From assembly GCA_017394205.1 (NCBI GenBank), contig JAFOPS010000001.1, positions 1-33,735 of the forward strand: DNA of 33,735 nucleotides, given 5' to 3'. Of this stretch, positions 22,023 to 29,299 are shown in pieces. This stretch comes from Clostridia bacterium (lineage in GTDB: Bacteria; Bacillota; Clostridia; Oscillospirales; Butyricicoccaceae). The translations under genes were made by a program, and so were the position numbers. The notes beneath the pieces were generated by a model. That model saw only the letters and a program-made list of their open reading frames with translations, had not been told where the DNA came from and made no database searches. The first letter of the stretch is position 1; every line of letters starts with the position of its first letter.

Positions 22023-23291
22023 TTATTTCCCCTTGATTTTCTCCCAATATTCCTTTGCAGCCTGCTCGGTGCGGTTGTCGCCGTATTCGTAATAGCGGGC
22101 GTCCTTCAGCTCGTCGGGCAGATATTGCTGTGCCACCCAATGGCCGGGATAGTCGTGGGGATAGCGATAGCCCTGCTCCCGCTCAAAGCCCGTCCCGTCG
22201 GCGTGGACGTTCTGCAGCTCCCGGGGGACGGTGCGCGCCTTGCCCGCCCGCACGTCGGCCCGCGCCCGGGATATGGCGGTCATGGCGGTGTTGGATTTGG
22301 GCCAGGTGGCCAGCAGGATCACTGCCTCGGAGAGGGGAAGCTGCGCCTCCGGCAGGCCCAATTGCAGCGCGCTGTCCACGCAGGCCTTGACGATGGGCAC
22401 CGCCATGGGATAGGCCAGACCGATGTCCTCGCTGGCCGAGCACAGGATCCTTCGGCAGGCTCCGATCAAATCTCCCGCCTCCAAAAGCCGCGCCAGATAA
22501 TGCACCGCCGCGTCGGGGTCCGAGCCCCGCATGGATTTCATCAGGGCCGAAACGATGTCGAAATGGGCGTCGCCGTCCCGGTCATAGCGGTTGGAGGATT
22601 TCTGGGTCACGCCCTCGGCGTCGGCCAGGGTGACCTTCATGCAGTCGTCCTCCACCCTTGACGCGGCGCACAGAAGCTCCACCGCGTTGATCCCCTTGCG
22701 CACGTCGCCGCCGCAGGCCACCGAAATATGATCCACCACGCCCTCTTCCAGCTCGATCTTGAGATGCCGCTCCTTGGCGCACAGGCGGAAGGCCCGGCGG
22801 ACAGCCTTTGCCACGTCCTCCGGCGTCACCGGCTTGAACTCAAAGATGGTGCTGCGGGACAAGATGGCGTTGTAAACGTAAAAATAGGGGTTCTCGGTGG
22901 TGGAGGCGATCAATGTGATCTTGCCGCTCTCGATGAACTCCAGCAGGCTCTGCTGCTGTTTTTTGTTGAAATACTGGATCTCGTCCAGATAGAGCAGCAC
23001 CCCCTCGGGGGCCAGAAGCGTATCCAGCTGGGCCACCACGTCCCGGATATCCGCGGTGGTGGCGGTGGTGGCGTTGAGCTTGACCAGCCTGCGGCTGGTC
23101 TTGTTGGCGATGATCTGGGCCAGCGTGGTCTTGCCGATGCCCGAAGGACCGTAAAAGATCATGTTGGGCACGCTGCCGCTGTCCAGGATCCGCCGCAAAA
23201 GGCCGTTTTCCCCGATGATATGCTGTTGTCCCACCATATCGTCCAGCTCCATGGGCCGGATCTTGTCTGCCAACGGCTGATACATAGGCAT
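22023..23291 (-). CDS. rarA: replication-associated recombination protein RarA (MgsA) AAA+ ATPase
   Basis: This 422-residue AAA+ protein belongs to the RarA/MgsA/WRNIP1 group. Walker A is GPSGIGKT (48-55), Walker B is LLYLDEIQ (Asp103, Glu104), the sensor segment is ASTTENPYF, and the C-terminal MgsA domain begins near DGDAHFDIVSALMKSMRGS, with PKSNTAMTAI later. RarA acts at stalled replication forks. It lies 24 bases after the SDR gene and is probably in its transcript. In B. subtilis rarA is close to several repair genes; here an SOS-like promoter lies just beyond the SDR. Confidence 0.96.
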   Translation of the reverse strand: MPMYQPLADKIRPMELDDMVGQQHIIGENGLLRRILDSGSVPNMIFYGPSGIGKTTLAQIIANKTSRRLVKLNATTATTADIRDVVAQLDTLLAPEGVLLYLDEIQYFNKKQQQSLLEFIESGKITLIASTTENPYFYVYNAILSRSTIFEFKPVTPEDVAKAVRRAFRLCAKERHLKIELEEGVVDHISVACGGDVRKGINAVELLCAASRVEDDCMKVTLADAEGVTQKSSNRYDRDGDAHFDIVSALMKSMRGSDPDAAVHYLARLLEAGDLIGACRRILCSASEDIGLAYPMAVPIVKACVDSALQLGLPEAQLPLSEAVILLATWPKSNTAMTAISRARADVRAGKARTVPRELQNVHADGTGFEREQGYRYPHDYPGHWVAQQYLPDELKDARYYEYGDNRTEQAAKEYWEKIKGK

Positions 23292-23315
23292 CTCCTTCTT
23301 CCGATCGCAAGGGCG

Positions 23316-24080
23316 TCAGTGCTTCTGCTGCTTCATCCAGATCTTCATGATGAGCTTATGGGGCAGCAGCTTGGTGGCCAGCACCTGCAGCTTGACGCTC
23401 AGGCCGGGGACGCACACGTCCTTGCCCTTTGCGCTGTCGCGCATGGCCGCCCGCACCACCTCTTCGGCGGTATAGATCTTATTATAATTAGTGACCGCCG
23501 TTTTGGAGGTCTGCCAGGCATGGTCGAAAAACTCGGTCTGTACCCAGTAGGGGCAGAAGGCCATCACCTTGATGTTCCGGGGCTGCAGCTCCACGTTCAG
23601 GCTGCGGGCATAGCTCAAAACGAAGGCCTTCGTGGCGCCGTAAATGCTCATATAGGGCACCGGCTGGAAGGCCGACATAGAGTCCACCTGCACGATATGG
23701 CTGCCCTCTTTCATATAGGGCAGGGTCAGCGTGGTCATGCGCACCATGGATTTGCAGTTGAGCTCGATCATGTTCACGCTGTCCTCCAGCGGGATCTCGT
23801 CGTAGCGGCCGAACTTGCCGAAGCCGCTGGCGTTCACCAGAAAGACCACGTCGGGCTTGTGCTGCTCCAGAAGAGCGCTGTATTCCTCATAGCTTTCCTC
23901 CCGCATCAGATCCAGCGGCAGGATCCGCAGCGGGACGGACACCTCGGTTTGCAGCTCTTCCAGCCGCTCTTTTCTCCGGGCGATGACCCAGATCTCGTCG
24001 ATCCCGCCCCGCCGGGCGGTCATTTTCACGAATTCTCTCCCCATGCCGGAGGAGGCGCCGGAGATAACGGCGATACGCAT
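23316..24080 (-). CDS. SDR family oxidoreductase (DltE-type)
   Basis: This 254-residue short-chain dehydrogenase has ISGASSGMG near residue 6 (cofactor loop), VFLVNASGFG at the NNAG position, a catalytic serine in VQVDSMSA, YGATKAF with Tyr and Lys, and FCPYWVQTEF after the active site. The C-terminal KLLPHKLIMKIWMKQQKH is basic and may touch membrane. The substrate is unknown. AGGAG lies nine bases before the ATG. Confidence 0.9.
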   Translation of the reverse strand: MRIAVISGASSGMGREFVKMTARRGGIDEIWVIARRKERLEELQTEVSVPLRILPLDLMREESYEEYSALLEQHKPDVVFLVNASGFGKFGRYDEIPLEDSVNMIELNCKSMVRMTTLTLPYMKEGSHIVQVDSMSAFQPVPYMSIYGATKAFVLSYARSLNVELQPRNIKVMAFCPYWVQTEFFDHAWQTSKTAVTNYNKIYTAEEVVRAAMRDSAKGKDVCVPGLSVKLQVLATKLLPHKLIMKIWMKQQKH

Positions 24081-24117
24081 ATGGATCCACTCCTGTCAAC
24101 GGTTTTTTATTTGATTT

Positions 24118-24146
24118 ATTGTACCATACCCCGCGCCCGATTTCCA
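24118..24146 (-). promoter_or_regulatory. SigA-type promoter of the SDR-rarA unit
   Basis: On the minus strand TGGAAA (24141-24146), a 17-bp spacer and TACAAT (24118-24123) lie about 38 bases before the SDR start. The -35 is weak. Confidence 0.55.
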
Positions 24147-24183
24147 TTCCCTTTTGTCCTTTTTTCCGCAAAGCGCCGGGATC

Positions 24184-24213
24184 TGTGGATTCTTCTGTGG
24201 GTTTTGTGGATTA
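24184..24213 (-). promoter_or_regulatory. cluster of DnaA-box-like repeats
   Basis: Read on the minus strand, three nonamers end in CCACA: TAATCCACA (24205-24213, one difference from TTATCCACA), AAACCCACA (24196-24204) and GAATCCACA (24184-24192). They are nearly contiguous in an AT-rich intergenic region. DnaA binding is inference. Confidence 0.4.
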
Positions 24214-24252
24214 TTCCCAAGAAATGCCTTCAAAATTTGTTGAATTTTTTAT

Positions 24253-24266
24253 CGAACAATCGTTTG
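24253..24266 (+). promoter_or_regulatory. LexA/SOS-like box 1
   Basis: CGAACAATCGTTTG differs at one base from the palindrome CGAAC-N4-GTTCG used by Gram-positive LexA. It overlaps the -35 of the promoter for the 24337 gene, where binding would repress. Confidence 0.65.
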
Positions 24267-24292
24267 CATTTTTCGAACAAACGTGCTATACT
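24264..24292 (+). promoter_or_regulatory. promoter of the small membrane protein gene
   Basis: TTGCAT (24264-24269), a 17-bp spacer and TATACT (24287-24292); the expected transcription start is near 24299, about 38 bases before the ATG. SOS-like boxes flank it. Confidence 0.65.
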
Positions 24293-24305
24293 GTTCTCAA
24301 ATAAA

Positions 24306-24319
24306 CGAACACTTGTTTG
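24306..24319 (+). promoter_or_regulatory. LexA/SOS-like box 2
   Basis: CGAACACTTGTTTG shares with box 1 the form CGAACA-N-T-Y-GTTTG and lies just downstream of the expected transcription start. Confidence 0.65.
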
Positions 24320-24336
24320 TATTTGGAGGCGATCAC

Positions 24337-24582
24337 ATGAAGAAACACGGTCAACGGATGGAGCTTTTGGGCGGACTCGGCCTGCTGTGGCTGGCCATGG
24401 CCTCCGACGGCGGCATCGTCGGCATCCTGCCCACCGTTTTTCTGGGGCTTCTGTGCGTCTCCGTAATGCTGGTGGGCGATATGTTCACCCGCCCCCGCAA
24501 ACGGCGCGCCCGCCGCGCCTCCCCGGCGCGTCGGCCCGTTCCCGCCAATGTGGTGCCCTTCCCGGCCTCCCGCGCCGCCTGA
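24337..24582 (+). CDS. small membrane protein behind SOS-like boxes, candidate damage-induced division inhibitor
   Basis: This 81-residue protein starts at an ATG with GGAGG seven bases upstream. Two hydrophobic segments lie at about residues 9-22 and 28-47. They are followed by a strongly basic, proline-containing tail (T-R-P-R-K-R-R-A-R-R, then P-A-R-R-P-V-P-A). The predicted topology is a hairpin with the basic tail in the cytoplasm. No family is recognised and there is no LysM domain as in YneA. The regulation (two LexA-like boxes) and the shape resemble SOS-induced small division inhibitors such as YneA, SidA or DivS only in general terms; function is inference. A terminator follows directly. 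Confidence 0.75.
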   Translation: MKKHGQRMELLGGLGLLWLAMASDGGIVGILPTVFLGLLCVSVMLVGDMFTRPRKRRARRASPARRPVPANVVPFPASRAA

Positions 24583-24597
24583 TCCCGGAAAAATCAC

Positions 24598-24631
24598 CCG
24601 CCCGTCTGCAAAAGCAGGCGGGCGGTTTTTT
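24598..24631. terminator. intrinsic terminator of the 24337 gene
   Basis: A 12-bp stem with one G-U pair (24598-24609 with 24614-24625), AAAA loop, then T6 on the plus strand. The minus strand also has a T5 run, so it can serve the convergent remnant gene. Confidence 0.92.
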
Positions 24632-24655
24632 GTTTTGTCTCCGCGCAGGCGGCAC

Positions 24656-25006
24656 TCACGCATCTCTCAACAGCCGCAGCACGTCTTCGTCGGACATCCC
24701 GCTTTCGGGAGAGCCGGAGTATTCCCGGATCAAAAAGGCGTCTTCCCGGACCGGCCCTTCCGCCGCAGACTTGACGTATTCCCGGAAATACCCCGCCATC
24801 CTCTCTGCCAGCGCATCAAGGGGCGCTCCGTTATTTTCGTCAAAATCGTGCGGGTCGGAATTGTCGGGCGCCATATGCCACAGACCGTTCCGTTCGATCA
24901 CCGCCTGCGTATGGGTGAAATGCGCGCTCCCGTCCCGATACTCAAAAAACCACGTGCGGACAGGAATGCCGTTTTTGCGGGCATAGGCCCGGATCAGCTC
25001 GCACAC
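24656..25006 (-). pseudogene. remnant of a transglutaminase-like or related protein, N-terminus lost
   Basis: An open frame of 116 codons begins at a GTG without a ribosome site. In the same frame upstream the sequence continues for about 11 codons (R-G-G-W-C-W-D-V-C) to a stop, so the true N-terminus is missing. The part C-W-D-V-C-E-L-I-R-A-Y-A-R-K-N-G-I followed by F-T-H-T-Q-A-V-I-E and L-W-H-M-A-P-D-N looks like the Cys...His...Asp order of transglutaminase-like domains, though this is a weak match. The rest is acidic. It could also be a functional short protein of an unknown family. Confidence 0.4.
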
Positions 25007-25073
25007 ATCCCAGCACCAGCCACCCCGCGAAAAAGATCAGGGCCTTCAAAACCGTGATTGCTGCTTTTTTCAT
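24942..25073 (-). pseudogene. truncated membrane-protein N-terminus fused to foreign sequence
   Basis: From an ATG at 25073 (AGGGAG about eight bases upstream) a 43-codon frame begins MKKAAITVLKALIFFAGWLV, which looks like the first helix of a multi-pass membrane protein such as a CPBP-type protease. It then runs out of frame over the remnant at 24656-25006 and stops. The junction near 25010-25020 suggests that a deletion joined the start of one gene to the middle of another. Confidence 0.4.
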
Positions 25074-25109
25074 TCATCTATCTCCCTTTTTTCTGCTGTC
25101 CGCCTGCCG

Positions 25110-26294
25110 TCATGCTCCCGCCAGCTTTTTCAGCTCCCGCAGGAGGCAGTCGCACTTTTTCGTGCCCACATAGCCCCGGTCGCCGCATTTGGCGCAGTCG
25201 GGCTTGTCGGTGAGATAATCGGCGGGCTTGCCCAGCTTTTCCAGGATCTCCCGCTGGATGGCAAGGCTTTCCCGGTATTTGGCCTCCAGCGCCGCCCGGG
25301 CGTCGCCGGTGCTCCGGGCCATGCGCGAGGCGCACAGGCGCATGGCGCTCTCGTTTTCGGCAAAGGCCCTGGATTCCCGCCGCAGCTCTTCCCGCCGCTT
25401 TTCCAGCGTCAGGGCTCGCTGCTGCCGTTTCTCCTGCATTTTCCGCAGGATCGCCGTTTCGGCGCTTTCGGCCTTCTTTTCGGAAAGCGCGCCCTTCGGC
25501 CCCTCCCGGGTCTCATGCTCGGCCTGCTCCGGCGTGGTGATGCCCTTTTCATGCCAGGCGGTAACGATCTTGTCCAGATAGGGCCAGCTCATGCGGCCCG
25601 CGCCCAGCAGCGTCCGGTCGTAGGCCAGCTTCAAAAGGGCGTCGGACACGCCCAGCTTGTCCCATTTGTCAATGTATTTCTGCTCGCTTTCGCCGGGGAG
25701 CCTGTCCCGCATGCCGAAAAGCGCCAGCACTCTGGCTCCGCGGCTGCGGCGGTCCCGCTGCTGCTGGAGATAGGCCTCGGCGTCGGCATAGTCGGTCAGT
25801 CCCATGTCGTGCCAGCGATAGGCCACCCGCTCCACCTCCCGGGCGGTCAGCCTGCCCCGCCGGGCGCAGTCGCCGATGAGCAGGGTCAGCACGTCGGGCT
25901 TCATTCCCAGGCTCTCGTGGACGTTGAGCAGGGTCTCCATCTCCCGCCGGTTGAGGATTCGCCCGGCTGCCGATTCAAAATAGCTGCACAGCCCCGAAAA
26001 CGCCGGATCGCCCTCCCGGGCACGCACCAGCTCTCCCGCGCTGTAGGCGGGCTCCTGCCGCGGCGGCGGCGTCAGCTCCCGGGCCGTCAGCCCGTAGACC
26101 ACCGTCAGCTCGGCGGCCTTATGCACCTGCTCCGGCGCAAGGCCCAGCGCCGCGGCGGCCTCTTCCTCCGTGCAGCCGCCGTCCCGCGAGGCGGCATAGG
26201 CGTAAAGCAGCGCCGCCTGCGGATCACGCAGTCCCGCCAGCGCCGCCATGGCCTCTTTTCCTTCTTTTCGCACGATCAACCGCAGCCCGTCCAC
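25110..26294 (-). CDS. DnaD-domain protein with a DnaC-like N-terminal module at its C-terminus
   Basis: This 394-residue protein starts at GTG 26294 with AAGGGG six bases upstream. Residues 98-172 (YFESAAGRILNRREMETLLN...) and 195-258 (SEQKYIDKWDKLGVSDALLK...) are two DnaB_2/DnaD domains, as in replication initiation proteins. Residues about 285-394 form a basic coiled coil followed by K-P-A-D-Y-L and C-A-K-C-G-D-R-G-Y-V-G-T-K-K-C-D-C, which closely follows the region just before the ATPase domain of clostridial DnaC helicase loaders (C-x-x-C-x-D-T-G-Y-V...C-x-C). The AAA+ domain itself is absent: the chain stops 11 residues later. It may recruit helicase using only the loader's adaptor part, or be a deletion product. 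Confidence 0.82.
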   Translation of the reverse strand: MDGLRLIVRKEGKEAMAALAGLRDPQAALLYAYAASRDGGCTEEEAAAALGLAPEQVHKAAELTVVYGLTARELTPPPRQEPAYSAGELVRAREGDPAFSGLCSYFESAAGRILNRREMETLLNVHESLGMKPDVLTLLIGDCARRGRLTAREVERVAYRWHDMGLTDYADAEAYLQQQRDRRSRGARVLALFGMRDRLPGESEQKYIDKWDKLGVSDALLKLAYDRTLLGAGRMSWPYLDKIVTAWHEKGITTPEQAEHETREGPKGALSEKKAESAETAILRKMQEKRQQRALTLEKRREELRRESRAFAENESAMRLCASRMARSTGDARAALEAKYRESLAIQREILEKLGKPADYLTDKPDCAKCGDRGYVGTKKCDCLLRELKKLAGA

Positions 26295-26327
26295 CGAGAT
26301 CCCCTTCCTCTTTTCTCTGTTTTTTTC

Positions 26328-26356
26328 AGTATAACAAAAATAGTTTCCCGCGTAAA
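26328..26356 (-). promoter_or_regulatory. SigA-type promoter of the DnaD gene
   Basis: On the minus strand TTTACG (26351-26356), a 17-bp spacer and TATACT (26328-26333) lie about 33 bases before the GTG. Confidence 0.7.
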
Positions 26357-26367
26357 GCAAAAAGGGA

Positions 26368-26396
26368 TGGAAATTTTCCCGCCGGTTTGTTATACT
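26368..26396 (+). promoter_or_regulatory. promoter of the glmU-prs-pth block
   Basis: TGGAAA (26368-26373), a 17-bp spacer and TATACT (26391-26396) lie about 70 bases before the ATG. The -35 is weak and nearly touches the divergent DnaD promoter. Confidence 0.55.
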
Positions 26397-26466
26397 GGGA
26401 TCAGGGGGCGCCGTCCTTTTTTTGCCGTGCGCCCAAACCTTCCAATTTCCGGAAAGGAGCGGTTAT

Positions 26467-27570
26467 ATGGATCGCTTTTACGCGCTGACCCGGGTCGGCG
26501 CTCACGCGGAGCATTTCCAGCGGGAGATCCTCTCCTGCACGGTTTTCCGTCATATGGCCCTGGCGGTCGAGGCCGCCGGCGGCGCGGCTTATCTGGAATC
26601 CGACGTTTGCGAGGGCGAACGCATCACGCTTGAGGCCTTCCGCTCGCTGGCCGATGGCGCGCAGGTGCTGCTTTTGCTTGCGCCCGCGGCGGCGCTGTCC
26701 GCCGAAACGCTGATCCGCCTGGCGGACCGTCCCGAGACCTCGGCGCTGGTGGCCGGGCCCAACGTGCTGGCTCTGTGGGGCGGCGCGGACGCGGTCTTTG
26801 CCCTGGATCCCGGCGCTCTGCCCGATTCGGTGGCCCGGGTGCAGGCGCTTCCCATCGAATCCATCCCCGTCACCGATCCCGAGAGCGCCTACGCCGTTCA
26901 GGAGCAGCTTCGCCGCCGCATCAATCTGGGATGGATGCAGAAGGGCGTCTTCCTCGTCGATCCCAACACCACCCATATCTCGCCGCTTGCCGTGCTGGAG
27001 CCCGGCTGCACGCTGCTGCCCGGCTGCCTGATCTACGGTGAGAGCACCGTGGCCGCGGGTGCCGTCGTGGGGCCGAACACCCTGCTGAAGAATGCCCGCG
27101 TGGGTGAAAACTGCACCGTCAATTCCTCCCAGATCACCGACAGCACCGTGGGCAGCGGCACCACCGTCGGCCCCTTTGCCTATATCCGACCGGGCTGCGT
27201 CATCGGCTCCGGCGCCCGCATCGGCGATTTCGTGGAGTTGAAGAACTCTTCCGTGGGCGACGGCACCAAGATCTCGCACCTCACCTACATCGGCGACAGC
27301 GACCTGGGCAGGCGCATCAACGTGGGCTGCGGCGTGGTCACCGTCAATTACGACGGCAAGCGCAAATACCGCACCACCGTGGAGGACGACAGCTTCGTGG
27401 GCTGCAACGTCAATCTGGTCTCGCCGGTGAAGATCGGCCGGGGCTCGTATCTGGCCGCCGGCGGCACCATCACCGAGGACGTGCCCGAGGAGGCCTTCGT
27501 CATCGCCCGCTCCCGCGCCACCGTCAAGCGCGACTGGGTGAAAAAGCGCAAAGAGGCCGGAAAGCTCTGA
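26467..27570 (+). CDS. glmU: GlmU-type acetyltransferase with degenerate uridyltransferase domain
   Basis: The C-terminal two thirds (about 160-367) are the left-handed beta-helix of GlmU. All acetyltransferase residues of the E. coli enzyme can be placed at identical spacing: Arg241, Lys259, His271, Tyr274, Asn285, Asn294 and Lys300 for R333, K351, H363, Y366, N377, N386 and K392. The N-terminal part is about 90 residues shorter and lacks the L-x-x-G-x-G-T-R-M nucleotide loop; only the linker (A-Y-A-V-Q-E-Q-L-R-R-R-I-N) is recognisable. It should still acetylate glucosamine-1-phosphate but not make UDP-GlcNAc. Gene order with prs and pth marks it as the glmU (gcaD) orthologue. AAGGAG precedes the ATG. 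Confidence 0.88.
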   Translation: MDRFYALTRVGAHAEHFQREILSCTVFRHMALAVEAAGGAAYLESDVCEGERITLEAFRSLADGAQVLLLLAPAAALSAETLIRLADRPETSALVAGPNVLALWGGADAVFALDPGALPDSVARVQALPIESIPVTDPESAYAVQEQLRRRINLGWMQKGVFLVDPNTTHISPLAVLEPGCTLLPGCLIYGESTVAAGAVVGPNTLLKNARVGENCTVNSSQITDSTVGSGTTVGPFAYIRPGCVIGSGARIGDFVELKNSSVGDGTKISHLTYIGDSDLGRRINVGCGVVTVNYDGKRKYRTTVEDDSFVGCNVNLVSPVKIGRGSYLAAGGTITEDVPEEAFVIARSRATVKRDWVKKRKEAGKL

Positions 27571-27634
27571 TCCGGCGCGCTGTTTGTCTTGTGTTCTATT
27601 GCAGAATAATTATATATGTTGGGGGTAAACGCAT

Positions 27635-28594
<960 letters not shown>

Positions 28595-28647
28595 TAAACC
28601 GAGGCTGCTCCGGCCCCGGCCGGCGCGCTGAAAAGGGGCGTTTTACC

Positions 28648-29295
28648 ATTTTTCGACGGAAAAAGATCACGGAACCCAGACAGATCGACTGGATCGTCTG
28701 CGGTCTGGGCAATCCCGGAAGCAAATATGAGATGACCCGCCACAACGTGGGCTTCTGCGCCGTTGACCTGTTGGCGGAGAAGCTCGGCCTGGGGCGGCTG
28801 AAGAGCGCCAAATGCAAGGCGCTCTTCGGCGTGTGCGCCGCAGGCGGCAAAAACGTCCTGCTGATGAAGCCTCAGACCTTCATGAACCTGTCCGGCGAGG
28901 CGGTGCGGGATATGCTCCACGCCTGCGGCCTCCCGCCGGAAAAGCTGCTGGTCATTTTTGACGACGCCGACCTGCCCGCAGGGCGCATCCGCATCCGCAA
29001 AAGCGGCTCGGCCGGCACCCACAACGGCATGCGGAGCATCATCTATCTGCTGGAAAACGATCAGTTTCCCCGCATCAAGGTGGGGATCGGTCACCCCGAC
29101 CGGGAAGGCGGCGGGGATCTGGCGGATTACGTGCTTTCTCCCATGGACAGCGACACCTGGGAAGCGGTGAAGGCCGTCCCCGACGCGGTGATCGACCTGC
29201 TGGAGCACGGCGTGGATCACGCCATGCAGGAGTATAACAAATTCTCACCCGGGTCCCCGCCGGAGGAAGGCCGGGGCACCCGGAAAAAGGAGTAA
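28648..29295 (+). CDS. pth: peptidyl-tRNA hydrolase, apparently starting at ATT
   Basis: The protein has all Pth residues: GLGNPGSKYEMTRHNVGF (Asn and His of the active site), KPQTFMNLSG, the DDADLPAGRIRIR aspartate and G-T-H-N-G-M-R-S. It releases tRNA from stalled peptidyl-tRNA. The first ATG in frame (28732) lies after the essential GLGNPG loop, so it cannot be the start. No ATG, GTG or TTG lies in frame between the upstream stop at 28588 and that loop. ATT at 28648, nine bases after AAAAGGGG, is the best start and gives 215 residues beginning M-F-R-R-K-K; CTG at 28591 is less likely. A sequencing error is also possible. Confidence 0.92.
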   Translation: MFRRKKITEPRQIDWIVCGLGNPGSKYEMTRHNVGFCAVDLLAEKLGLGRLKSAKCKALFGVCAAGGKNVLLMKPQTFMNLSGEAVRDMLHACGLPPEKLLVIFDDADLPAGRIRIRKSGSAGTHNGMRSIIYLLENDQFPRIKVGIGHPDREGGGDLADYVLSPMDSDTWEAVKAVPDAVIDLLEHGVDHAMQEYNKFSPGSPPEEGRGTRKKE

Positions 29296-29299
29296 CATC

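Noticed and set aside
24119..24304. 61-codon plus-strand frame in the SDR/SOS intergenic region
   Set aside because: No ribosome site, and it runs over the promoter and the SOS-like box; the composition is intergenic.
24147..24336. Replication origin in the AT-rich gap next to DnaA-like boxes
   Set aside because: Only three imperfect boxes and no dnaA/dnaN nearby; promoter regulation is a simpler reading.
22728..24986. 752-codon plus-strand frame
   Set aside because: Runs antisense through rarA and the SDR and crosses a promoter region and a terminator; not a gene.
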